A stretch of DNA of 26,708 nucleotides, taken from positions 1-26,708 of the IMG/VR virus record IMGVR_UViG_3300000117_000194, one strand, 5' to 3'. A model generated the notes under the pieces. The model saw only the letters and a list, made by a program, of their open reading frames with translations. It did no database searches and was not told where the DNA came from. The translations under genes and the position numbers were made by a program. Within the stretch, counting starts at the first letter, position 1, and every line of letters starts with the position of its first letter. Shown here piece after piece: positions 17,094 through 24,655 of the stretch. The stretch comes from a virus.

Positions 17094-18188
17094 TTACTTT
17101 TTTTTACTTTTAATTTTTAAGCCTCTACTACTTGGTGTAGATACAGACCTAATTTGCACACCATCCTTTGTACGTGCTACTTGAGGTGTTTTACGCTCTG
17201 TCATATCGACATTTTTCATCTTACGTGTAACGTCCTCAGTTGCATCTGATTTACCCTGCTCATAAAAGAACGAAGCAAACCTTTCCGGATTCATTGCGAT
17301 GGCTAGTGACCTGTGATAACCTTCAGCGTCATTAATAAGCCCTGTCTCTTTATCCATAAATTTTCTTACAAAAACTGATGAATCTAACTGAGCTTCTTTT
17401 ATCTTCTGTGCATCACCGGGATTAAAATTCAAAGTAGCGTCCCCTATCTTGAAATCAAAACCTTTGAAATCTTGGAACACCTCATCGGTTTTATCAACAA
17501 ACCAATTTCTTTTTCTTGTTAATTCCTCTTGGCTACTCTTAGCCGAGTTCAAGTATTGCTTATACTCTTCAAGTTCTTCTTGAAGCTCCGTAGAAATTCC
17601 AACCGTGCTTGACTCAAGGGGTTGTTTGTACATTTCTTTTTGCTCGTTAAAAAACTTTCTTGCTTTAGCAATAGCTTTTTTCTTTATCAACTTTATTTTC
17701 TTTACATCTTTTTCATCATCAAGTTCTTCATCATAGCTGTAATCGTCCATAAGAACTTCTACATCTTCTGAATCAGTAGCCTCTCCTGAAGCAATAAGAT
17801 ATTCAGATAAAAGTTGGTCATCTTCCATAGAAGAAAAATCTCTGTTTAGTTTTACGTAATCTTCGATTCCTCTGCCTGTGGTTTTTTTATAATCAAAGTA
17901 AGCCTTAACATCTTCAGGCAACTCTTCGTTTGATTCTTTTTCTTCAAAGAGTTGGTCTACAGATGTAAACTCCTTTTCATATCTATTCTTAATAAATGAA
18001 AGAACATCTTCTTCATTTAACTGTGAAGATTCAGCGGGCTCTGTTTCTGTAGTTGTTTCTTCAATCTCTACTGTTGCAGAATCCTCAGTTTCATTTTGTT
18101 GCTGCTCGTGCTTTTCGAGCAACTCTTCTTCAATTTGCTGAGTAGATTTTTCTTCAACCGACTCAACTGCTTTTACTTTTATTTCCAT
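17094..18188 (-). CDS. Capsid scaffolding protein candidate, 364 aa
   Basis: Position between portal and capsid genes, composition and size all fit a scaffold. The first ~190 residues are strongly acidic (EIEETTTETEPAESSQLNEE; EVLMDDYSYDEELDDEKDVK). A charged helical centre follows (ELQEELEEYKQYLNSAKSSQ), and the last ~35 residues are basic (RSVSTPSSRGLKIKSKKK), the usual place for a capsid-binding segment. No catalytic protease triad was recognised here or nearby, so proteolytic maturation has no visible agent in this window. A TAACTTTG promoter box lies 15 nt upstream of the ATG, so scaffold and capsid may be boosted independently of terminase and portal. The name rests on context and composition; sequence families of scaffolds are weakly conserved. 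Confidence 0.75.
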   Translation of the reverse strand: MEIKVKAVESVEEKSTQQIEEELLEKHEQQQNETEDSATVEIEETTTETEPAESSQLNEEDVLSFIKNRYEKEFTSVDQLFEEKESNEELPEDVKAYFDYKKTTGRGIEDYVKLNRDFSSMEDDQLLSEYLIASGEATDSEDVEVLMDDYSYDEELDDEKDVKKIKLIKKKAIAKARKFFNEQKEMYKQPLESSTVGISTELQEELEEYKQYLNSAKSSQEELTRKRNWFVDKTDEVFQDFKGFDFKIGDATLNFNPGDAQKIKEAQLDSSVFVRKFMDKETGLINDAEGYHRSLAIAMNPERFASFFYEQGKSDATEDVTRKMKNVDMTERKTPQVARTKDGVQIRSVSTPSSRGLKIKSKKK

Positions 18189-18203
18189 TTAATTAAATTT
18201 TTA

Positions 18204-18211
18204 CAAAGTTA
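18204..18211 (-). promoter_or_regulatory. Bacteroidetes-type -7 promoter box (TAACTTTG)
   Basis: Minus-strand TAACTTTG fits TAnnTTTG and lies in the 50-nt portal-scaffold gap, 15 nt before the scaffold ATG. The leader ends TTTAATTAAATG, almost the same as at 26113. It would raise scaffold and capsid expression above that of the portal. Confidence 0.6.
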
Positions 18212-18238
18212 ATAATAAAATTTTTCTAATTTTATTTA

Positions 18239-20674
18239 CTATCTTGGAGAGAACTCCGCTAAATCAAAACCATCTAAACTATCCTCGTTAGATTCAAATA
18301 TCTGAGGAGGTAAATTATTTTTACGTTGATTTATTAATTTAGATTGCTCTGTGTTCTGCTGACTTATACGAGCAGCCTTAGCACCTTCTCTTTGAGATTC
18401 TCTTTCCTGCAATGCATTCTCAGAAATATCTCTAAGCTGCTGATTGTAGTTAAACTCCTCAGCCATCAACTGACTTTTAAGCTCAGCTTCGTTCTTCATC
18501 TTTTCTATTTCAAACGCAATCTCTGCCTGCTTTAACTGCATCTTACCTTGCATCTCTGCTTGTAGTTTCTGCATAGATGTTTGAGCAGCCATCTGTTGTG
18601 ACTGCATCTGCTGCTGAGCTTGCATAGCTTGTTTCTGCATAGCTAACCTTTCTTCTCTATCTTGCTTTTGCTTACGTTTTAATTTTAAAAGCTGATTAGC
18701 AAGTTTAATGTTTTTAATCTCACGAATATCAATTGCATCTTCTAAGTTAATATCTTGCTTAGATAAAGCCATTTGAATATTCTGCTCAAGCATTGCTTTT
18801 TCTTCTTCATCAGGAGCAATCTCTAAAAATATACCAAAGTCATATATATATAAATCTGATATATCGTTAAGTATACTTACATTGTACTTACCAATTTTAT
18901 TAGTAAAGTCATCTTTAAAGTCTGAGTATTCTAAAATATCTGCAACCCTATATGTAAGTGCCTCTGACAAACTTCTAAATATATAAAGGCTTCCGTCTAA
19001 TATATGACGAGTAGCTACATTTGAATTTAATGCAGCAAGTTTCTGAAGACCTACCAATGAATCCGGGTCAGGCATACTACCATCTCTAGCTTCATTTAAT
19101 CCCGTAACGGTCCTAATCATATTAAGATAGTAATTATAATTAGTAATAAGCATCTGTGTTTTAGATGCACCTGAGTTAGATGTTAACTGCTGTATAGGTA
19201 CTCTTGCATTATTAAAGTCACCATCTTGTGTATATGACCTACCTATTACACTACCTGTTTGAAAATATAATCTTAATGCATCCTCAGGGTTATATGCGTT
19301 TCCTGTACCTAGGTCAACTTCATTTAATCCATCCGCATCTATATACACACCATCAGGTACTACACGTGAAATAACTTGTTGTAGTTTTAAGTGAGTCATC
19401 TGAATTAAATCAGCAAAAGGTATCATACGCCTAACTAAAGATTCAATAGCACCCTTATACATTCTTGGTGCAACTGCAACGTAGTTAGGTAAAGCGTGCT
19501 GACTTGTAGATTTAGGTCTAACCATATTCTTAGCAAGCTCCCACTTTAATATTATATTAGTACCCATAACCATTACGCCCTCATACCACACGTCAATAGT
19601 CTTTTCAAACTTTTCAAAGTTACCTTCTTCCATCACTTCAACAGGCGGGTCAAATTGGTCATCCTTTTCAATAACCTTACTAGCACCCGTAGCCATTACT
19701 TTTTTCTTATAGACCATCTTCTTGGTGGTCTTGTAGTTAAAGTACATTAAAGTAACTGTGTCTCTATAAAAAATATCGTTCTCATAAAACTGAGCTACGT
19801 TATAGTAATCATACCAAGACTGACTGTATTTAGATATCTCCTCTAAATCTTCATTGGTTAGAGAAGGGTCAATTTTTTTACAGTCTATTATTGGCATTGT
19901 TTTTATCTCACCCCAATAAAAGCAATCCTTAAAGTGAGGGTCTTCTGTATAGCTATACACAACGTTAGCAGGGTCAACATAAGACACCTTTACTCCTGAG
20001 CCCGGCAAGAACTCGTGCTTAGCTACCCCTATTCCTAGTACAGCTAAGTCATAATCAAATTGCTTACGTAAATCTAAGTAATGGTTCTCCTCAAGTAAAG
20101 TGTTAATAGCTTCTTCTTCAGCTATCTCAATTGCAGGTTTATAGTTTAACTGCATATATAAAGACAACTCTTCGTCTGTTGCAGGAAGTTCTTCAGCAGG
20201 CACAACAAATGGGTCTACCCCTGTTTGTGATTGTATTATCTGTAATACATCTTTAGCCGCCATTTGTCCCTCAACCATATCTTGATACTTAGAACGTTTA
20301 GCCTGAGACATAGCATCCTGTGCATAAGCCTTTACTTTAAACAACCTATCTGCCATACCGTTTACAACGATATCAACAAACTTTGGTATAATTGGAACGG
20401 GAGTCCAATCAAGATTTAAATAACTTAAATCCCCATCTACTGCTAGTTCACTTTTATATTTACTTATAGATTGCTCGCCTCTTGCGTATAATCTTAATCT
20501 ATGAAACTCTCTCCATTGATTATAATATCTACAACTATTCCCATCTTTCCTGAACCACTCATACTGTATTGCTTGACCTATTTGAAGACCAAACTCAACA
20601 GTAGATTTTTCTGAGTCCGAGGCAAATTGACTAGGAAACCCTGCAGATGAAATGTTTAGTTTTACATCTTTCAT
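18239..20674 (-). CDS. Portal protein (crAss-like type), 811 aa
   Basis: Residues ~55-112 carry REFHRLRLYARGEQSISKYK and LDWTPVPIIPKFVDIVVNGM, the pattern of crAss-like portals, and the length (about 800 aa) agrees. The centre holds YDLAVLGIGVAKHEF, DPANVVYSYTEDPHFKDCFY and NYYLNMIRTVTGLNEARDGS, matching the wing and stem regions of such portals. Residues ~660-780 form a long Gln/Met/Ala/Lys-rich coiled coil (MQAQQQMQSQQMAAQTSMQK), typical of the portal barrel that points into the capsid. The ATG overlaps the terminase stop (ATGA), a coupling that fits the working pair of packaging motor and portal. It forms the dodecameric DNA channel at one capsid vertex. Confidence 0.9.
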   Translation of the reverse strand: MKDVKLNISSAGFPSQFASDSEKSTVEFGLQIGQAIQYEWFRKDGNSCRYYNQWREFHRLRLYARGEQSISKYKSELAVDGDLSYLNLDWTPVPIIPKFVDIVVNGMADRLFKVKAYAQDAMSQAKRSKYQDMVEGQMAAKDVLQIIQSQTGVDPFVVPAEELPATDEELSLYMQLNYKPAIEIAEEEAINTLLEENHYLDLRKQFDYDLAVLGIGVAKHEFLPGSGVKVSYVDPANVVYSYTEDPHFKDCFYWGEIKTMPIIDCKKIDPSLTNEDLEEISKYSQSWYDYYNVAQFYENDIFYRDTVTLMYFNYKTTKKMVYKKKVMATGASKVIEKDDQFDPPVEVMEEGNFEKFEKTIDVWYEGVMVMGTNIILKWELAKNMVRPKSTSQHALPNYVAVAPRMYKGAIESLVRRMIPFADLIQMTHLKLQQVISRVVPDGVYIDADGLNEVDLGTGNAYNPEDALRLYFQTGSVIGRSYTQDGDFNNARVPIQQLTSNSGASKTQMLITNYNYYLNMIRTVTGLNEARDGSMPDPDSLVGLQKLAALNSNVATRHILDGSLYIFRSLSEALTYRVADILEYSDFKDDFTNKIGKYNVSILNDISDLYIYDFGIFLEIAPDEEEKAMLEQNIQMALSKQDINLEDAIDIREIKNIKLANQLLKLKRKQKQDREERLAMQKQAMQAQQQMQSQQMAAQTSMQKLQAEMQGKMQLKQAEIAFEIEKMKNEAELKSQLMAEEFNYNQQLRDISENALQERESQREGAKAARISQQNTEQSKLINQRKNNLPPQIFESNEDSLDGFDLAEFSPR

Positions 20675-22905
20675 CTAATTATTTGACTTATGTTACCGGT
20701 ATTTGTGTACTTTGCAAAGTTAATCATTATTCTTGATTCTTTTTTTCCGGGCTGATATAGGTGTTTTTGACACGCCATAATTGCAAGTCCCGAACTAATA
20801 GACGCATCATATTTTGTTCTGTTGCTTATATCAAACTTAGCCCAATCCTCAAGAGTTCTGTTGAAGGGCATTGTGTTCATGTCTCCCTCTTCACCTTTTA
20901 ATCCAACGTGTTTTTCAATATAAGACTCAATAGCTGCTGCGTGTGCCTGCTTAACATCCTCACTACTATTAGGTATACCTCCGAGCTCACGTTCTGTCTT
21001 AGATAGTTTTGTAAATACTTTATCAGGTCTATTCATACAGAATCCTCTGTACCCCCTGTTCTTAAAATGATACAATAACCTTGGTTTGTTATTCTCTATA
21101 AGTATTGGCATACCATAAAACACACAAGCCATAAGGACATCTTCAAAAAATATCTCTGCTGTTTGTGGTCGTGCTATGTATTCTAAAAAAAATTCGTTAC
21201 TTGGTGCTTCTTCCATACTAAACTTTGTTAGTCCATGTAACGCACCATTAGAGCCAACTCCTCCAACAGTCCCCGATATATCATATGAGTCACATCCGAA
21301 TGCTCCTATATGTTCATTGCCGGGATGCTTTACGCCTTTCTTTGATATTATATTGTTCTGTAGGTTTTTGTTTGGAACCCAAGATATAAAAAACCTTCCA
21401 CGCTTATCAGGATTAAAAACAACTTGACTATCTTTAATTCCGTTCTTCCAACTAAACGAACCACGTGTTACATATTGGTCCGTAATCATTCCATCATTAT
21501 AGTCTATCTGTTGGTATATCTTTGTTAGATTGAATAGAGATTGCTTGCTCTCATCCCTGAAGGCGTGTGACTCTGTCCTTGGAAACTGTCTGTAATATTC
21601 ATTTAGTGCATCAGGGTCGTTCTTTAATGAATCAACTTCATTCTCCCAATACTCAATAGCTCCCATAGAAATCATTTCATTGTCAATGCCTAACACCTCA
21701 ACAGGTGGCGTTTCTAAAACAGGCATTCCGTATCTATCTATAAATCCTTCCATATTCCACTCCATTGGAATAAACAAAGAATACATACCGCTTTTGGTTT
21801 GACCATTGGAGTTACGTTCAAATACATTTGAGTCATAATAAAGATGCTTGAAATTATCACCACCTTTAGATAAAGCATTTGATGTTGAACCCATCATACA
21901 CTTACCTATAATCTTACTACCTAAACGTAAACACGTTTTAGTTACACGCCAATTGTTTAATATATTGTTAGGCTTTAACCACTTACCACTCTCATCGTGT
22001 ACTAGCAATAATAACTTTTCACCATCGTAGCTGTTGTCGTCTGTGTTCTTCCAATCTATTGTTGTATCTAGTCCCTGTATTTCATCTTCATCAGAGTCAT
22101 ACATATTCTTTTTTGTAATCTTGGATGCGGGTACACGATAGGCAAGCTCTGTCTTCGGTTTATCCATACCATCCATAATTGGTTTAAAAAAGAAAGGTAG
22201 CCTACTGTTTATAGGTACAACCTTGTCTGTAAACATCTTCTTAGCATCCGAACCTGTCTTTGATAATATACCAACCCTAGCATCCTTTGCAAGAGTTCCT
22301 GTATTAACGCACTCGGATGATGACATAAATGAAAAACCTGAACGCCTAATCTTAAGGTATGTCATACCAAAACTTCTCTTGTCAGCCTTACAAGCCTCCC
22401 AAAAAATATATAGTAACCTATTAGCCTCTCTGTAGTCAGGGTATCCAACATCTATATTAGTCCACTGCAGATACATATAGTGTGCACCTGTAATATATGT
22501 AGGCACTCCACGATTCATAAACCAACACCCCTCTTCTCTGTAGTCAAACTCTTGCTCTATATAATCAACCCACCTAGATTTAAATTCAGATGGCATTTCA
22601 TTCCATTGGAATATAGATTGAATTTTAGATAGTTGCTTTGGTATATCTTGCCTTTCCCAATACTGTTGTTTTTTATCTGTGTGCCTTTGAATACATTCTT
22701 TAGGTGCTTTAGGTAAAGCAATCTTTAAACCTGACACCTCAATGACATCACCTATCTCTCCTGTCTTTGATATTACAACTATGTCGTACTTGCTATTATA
22801 TCCATAAATCCAAGACCTATTCCTGTTCTTATTTGATAGTACGCTTTTTGGTACTACGTTGTTAAGCAACCTATATAGTTCGTTATTTTGACCTTCTTTC
22901 AGCAA
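20671..22905 (-). CDS. terL: Terminase large subunit, 744 aa, TTG start
   Basis: This is the ATP-driven DNA packaging motor and nuclease. The conserved N-terminal region includes WIYGYNSKYDIVVISKTGEI. The ATPase P-loop is a divergent KIRRSGFSF (residues 185-193), Walker B is LLLLVHDES with Asp304 and Glu305, and the coupling motif is MMGSTS (337-342). PRTESHAF (442-449) leads into the RNase H-like nuclease, with likely metal ligands Asp539 (GCDSYD), Glu604 (ILIENN) and Asp692 or Asp700 (KFDISN, KYDASI). The frame has no upstream ATG before a stop at 22921-22923 and no ATG downstream until residue ~104, past the conserved N-terminus, so the TTG at 22905 is the best start. It overlaps the preceding gene by 23 nt and the portal start by 4 nt. 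All other complete genes here start with ATG. Confidence 0.92.
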   Translation of the reverse strand: MLKEGQNNELYRLLNNVVPKSVLSNKNRNRSWIYGYNSKYDIVVISKTGEIGDVIEVSGLKIALPKAPKECIQRHTDKKQQYWERQDIPKQLSKIQSIFQWNEMPSEFKSRWVDYIEQEFDYREEGCWFMNRGVPTYITGAHYMYLQWTNIDVGYPDYREANRLLYIFWEACKADKRSFGMTYLKIRRSGFSFMSSSECVNTGTLAKDARVGILSKTGSDAKKMFTDKVVPINSRLPFFFKPIMDGMDKPKTELAYRVPASKITKKNMYDSDEDEIQGLDTTIDWKNTDDNSYDGEKLLLLVHDESGKWLKPNNILNNWRVTKTCLRLGSKIIGKCMMGSTSNALSKGGDNFKHLYYDSNVFERNSNGQTKSGMYSLFIPMEWNMEGFIDRYGMPVLETPPVEVLGIDNEMISMGAIEYWENEVDSLKNDPDALNEYYRQFPRTESHAFRDESKQSLFNLTKIYQQIDYNDGMITDQYVTRGSFSWKNGIKDSQVVFNPDKRGRFFISWVPNKNLQNNIISKKGVKHPGNEHIGAFGCDSYDISGTVGGVGSNGALHGLTKFSMEEAPSNEFFLEYIARPQTAEIFFEDVLMACVFYGMPILIENNKPRLLYHFKNRGYRGFCMNRPDKVFTKLSKTERELGGIPNSSEDVKQAHAAAIESYIEKHVGLKGEEGDMNTMPFNRTLEDWAKFDISNRTKYDASISSGLAIMACQKHLYQPGKKESRIMINFAKYTNTGNISQIIR

Positions 22906-23161
22906 ATCCCTGTTTAGTATCTATCTTATTATTAGGTAAAGTTTCTTCTAAAGATTCTTTTTCTTCTTCAATTCTTTTAAGTATTTCAAATGCATCGAAT
23001 ATAGCTAGCTTCTTTGTAGCTGCAGCATTCTTTAACCTATCGGCAGCAAGGTCATCTTCCGGGTCGGGCTTTATTATTTTTTCTTTTGCAACTTTAATAA
23101 GCTGTTCCACCGCTTGATGACCCGCCTCTATTATTTTTAACTTAATTTCTTTATTGCTCAT
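22883..23161 (-). CDS. Candidate terminase small subunit, 92 aa
   Basis: The protein is small and mostly helical: EIKLKIIEAGHQAVEQLIKV, then ADRLKNAAATKKLAIFDAFE and EILKRIEEEKESLEE, ending with a basic tail (FAERRSK). It lies directly before the large terminase and overlaps it by 23 nt; its own ATG overlaps the co-chaperonin stop by 4 nt. Position, size and helical character fit a small terminase that recognises the packaging site, and I recall similar proteins beside terL in flavobacterial phages. No clear helix-turn-helix was identified, so a terminase accessory protein of another kind is possible. Confidence 0.6.
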   Translation of the reverse strand: MSNKEIKLKIIEAGHQAVEQLIKVAKEKIIKPDPEDDLAADRLKNAAATKKLAIFDAFEILKRIEEEKESLEETLPNNKIDTKQGFAERRSK

Positions 23162-23721
23162 ACGACTAAAGTTATTGAGTGGTCATACATCCTGTAAATA
23201 GTTTCACCATCTACATTGAATTTATATTCTTGGTTTGGTTTATAACAAACAGTATCACCTGCTTCTACACCTTTATTTTTTAATCCTTCATTTATAATTA
23301 CCATCTCTCCCATCAGTGGTTCTTTTGTAAAAGGTTTAAATATATAGCTGTCGGTTACAGGAACAGGTTTAATAAAACAATATCTATCGTACCCGTGCCA
23401 CTTGCCATCTTTTTTATAAGCAAAGAATTGGTCAGGGTCTAAGAAAAAAATATTATCTTTCAAAAAACTTTTACCACTCTTACGCCTTCCTTTCATATCA
23501 TTATAGAACTTGAAGACATTGTGATGAACTAATAGCGTGTCACCTTTTTCAATAGGTCCACAGTAATTTAAAGGGGTTTCAATAACAATAGCTTCTCTAT
23601 TAGATGTAGACACATCCTCTTCCGATGTGCTAGTTATAAAGTCAATACCCCCTATGTTTTTGATGTTGTCGTATCTCCTTTTATTTTTAGGTTCTACAAT
23701 AAATTGATAAATAGATTTCAT
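23158..23721 (-). CDS. Phage co-chaperonin candidate with two GroES-like domains, 187 aa
   Basis: The last ~35 residues, AGDTVCYKPN then EYKFN and VDGETIYRMYDHSITLVV, follow the GroES C-terminal pattern (VGDxVLFxKYxGxEVxxDGEEYxIxxxxDILAV). The N-terminal half repeats the plan: IVEP (8-11), EAIVIETP (43-50), KGDTLLVHHN (59-68), then IFFLDPDQFFAY (91-102). The second copy begins near YCFIKPV (114-120). The protein therefore looks like two tandem GroES beta-barrels, longer than cellular GroES (about 95 aa) or T4 gp31 (111 aa). The stretch ~18-42 of the first copy could serve as the mobile loop that contacts GroEL. Its place upstream of the terminase, portal and capsid genes suggests it redirects host GroEL to fold head proteins, as T4 gp31 does for its capsid protein. 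This is homology by pattern only. Confidence 0.6.
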   Translation of the reverse strand: MKSIYQFIVEPKNKRRYDNIKNIGGIDFITSTSEEDVSTSNREAIVIETPLNYCGPIEKGDTLLVHHNVFKFYNDMKGRRKSGKSFLKDNIFFLDPDQFFAYKKDGKWHGYDRYCFIKPVPVTDSYIFKPFTKEPLMGEMVIINEGLKNKGVEAGDTVCYKPNQEYKFNVDGETIYRMYDHSITLVV

Positions 23722-23722
23722 T

Positions 23723-23947
23723 TTAAAAGTTTATATTGTACTCAATAGATATAGGCATTGTGTTTGTGAACTCTTTCCACAAAACAACCTCACTATTTTT
23801 TTCAATATATATTTTTATGGAATCAGAATCCTCGTAATGCTTGATTAAATGAATAGTATAATTGGCACCTAATACTTGTTGACCAACAAGATAGTGCATA
23901 GCTCCCTCTTTATAATCAGGACCTATTGAAATTTTTCTAATGTCCAT
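23723..23947 (-). CDS. Small conserved phage protein of unknown function, 74 aa
   Basis: The sequence runs MDIRKISIGPDYKEGAMHYL, then VGQQVLGANYTIHLIKHYED and ends VVLWKEFTNTMPISIEYNIN. It looks like a compact beta-rich fold with no membrane segment, signal peptide or Cys. I recall near-identical small proteins just before the packaging genes of flavobacterial phages. It opens the unit behind the terminator and promoter at 24031-23969, with a 21-nt A/T-only-like leader, and is followed 1 nt later by the co-chaperonin gene. Function unknown; a partner of the co-chaperonin or an early packaging factor would fit the position. Confidence 0.7.
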   Translation of the reverse strand: MDIRKISIGPDYKEGAMHYLVGQQVLGANYTIHLIKHYEDSDSIKIYIEKNSEVVLWKEFTNTMPISIEYNINF

Positions 23948-23968
23948 TTGTTTAAATTAAATTTTTAA

Positions 23969-23976
23969 CAAAGATA
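23969..23976 (-). promoter_or_regulatory. Bacteroidetes-type -7 promoter box (TATCTTTG)
   Basis: Minus-strand TATCTTTG lies 21 nt before the ATG at 23947 and 17 nt after the terminator T-run. A TTG is present upstream but only about 9 nt away, too close for a standard -33 element. It would start the chaperone-packaging unit. Confidence 0.65.
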
Positions 23977-23993
23977 ATTAAAAAACAATCATT

Positions 23994-24031
23994 AAAAAAA
24001 AGGAGTCCATGTACCTTGTACTAGACTCCTT
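23994..24031 (-). terminator. Intrinsic terminator closing the fibre gene cluster
   Basis: Minus strand: outer stem AAGGAGTC / GACTCCTT and an inner GTAC-AAG-GTAC pairing, followed by T residues (24000-23994). It lies 24 nt past the stop of the 85-aa gene. It shares AACAAGGAGTC with the terminator at 14750. Confidence 0.85.
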
Positions 24032-24054
24032 GTTTTGGCTTTTAAATTATTTTT

Positions 24055-24312
24055 TTAATAAACAACGCATATATTGCTAGCAGCTCCTGCGGAAGCAGGG
24101 GTCCTATACAATTGACCTACCTGTAAAAATCCTGCTAAAGCAGCTGTGTTATCAGCGAATACAGGTAGATTTACACTTACTACAGATAATAACTGAAGCA
24201 ATGATTCTACTGTATAGTTTTTAGTTTTCTTTAAATCCTGCTCATCAGTACCTATTAACATATCTGTTAGGTTAACCTGACCGGATATTGGGTATGTACT
24301 AATTAATGCCAT
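24055..24312 (-). CDS. Small fibre/tail-associated protein, 85 aa
   Basis: The N-terminal pattern STYPISGQVNLTDMLIGTDE followed by LKKTKNYTVESLLQ resembles the (T)YP---DLLIGTD--D---TKNFTV segment seen at the start of many tail-fibre-associated proteins of marine phages. The C-terminus VFADNTAALAGFLQVGQLYR then ending ICVVY resembles the NAAALAGGL-VGDLYRT module that closes many phage structural proteins. Here both ends are joined in one very short protein with no fibre shaft between them. It is the last gene before the terminator and starts 3 nt after the 112-aa gene. It is probably a virion or fibre accessory protein; function is otherwise unknown. Confidence 0.7.
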   Translation of the reverse strand: MALISTYPISGQVNLTDMLIGTDEQDLKKTKNYTVESLLQLLSVVSVNLPVFADNTAALAGFLQVGQLYRTPASAGAASNICVVY

Positions 24313-24315
24313 ATC

Positions 24316-24654
24316 TTAAGACCAAGGTAAAGGTTTAACAGCAGGAACTACAGGAGGATTAATTTTAGTATCAACCTGTAAAGCTAAAGACTTTTCTATA
24401 GACTCAACACCTTCTGTACCTAATGATGATTTAACCCATCCAACAACTTCTTCTTCTGTAAGATTTGCATAAGGTACAAAACCTTCTTCTTCTTTTGGCT
24501 CAATTACAATAGAACCTGCTGATGATGCTCTATATTCTTTTCCATCAACCTCTTCTGTACAATTTACTCTGTAAAGTATAGTTGTAACAAAATCTGTTTC
24601 ATTTACTTCGTCTACTGTCTGTAAACTTTTTATTTTCCAAGTATAATTTTTCAT
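24316..24654 (-). CDS. Small fibre-cluster protein, 112 aa
   Basis: It begins MKNYTWKIKSLQTVDEV and has VTTILYRVNCTEEVDGKEYR, a beta-rich core, then FVPYANLTEEEVVGWVKSSL, a short amphipathic helix, and ends in Pro-rich residues PPVVPAVKPLPWS. I recall this plan (a WxIxSL start, F(I/V)PY--LTEE-VV-WV, and a PW end) in small proteins beside fibre or tail genes of marine phages, often annotated as domains of unknown function. No membrane or signal segment is present. It lies 1 nt after the beta-roll fibre gene and 3 nt before the 85-aa gene, so the three are coupled. An accessory virion protein is likely; no activity can be named. Confidence 0.7.
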   Translation of the reverse strand: MKNYTWKIKSLQTVDEVNETDFVTTILYRVNCTEEVDGKEYRASSAGSIVIEPKEEEGFVPYANLTEEEVVGWVKSSLGTEGVESIEKSLALQVDTKINPPVVPAVKPLPWS

Positions 24655-24655
24655 T

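Noticed and set aside
17660-18188. Acidic part of the scaffold gene, considered as a protease-scaffold fusion
   Set aside because: No Ser/His/Asp protease motif or conserved protease segment could be recognised.
18340-18700. Gln/Met/Ala-rich low-complexity stretch in the portal gene, considered as a repeat expansion
   Set aside because: No exact DNA repeat; long coiled-coil C-termini of this kind are usual for large portal proteins.
20715-20722. TAACTTTG on the minus strand, about 40 nt before the portal ATG
   Set aside because: It matches the -7 consensus but lies inside the terminase coding end, and terminase and portal overlap by 4 nt, so a separate promoter is not needed. Chance occurrence is likely in AT-rich coding DNA.
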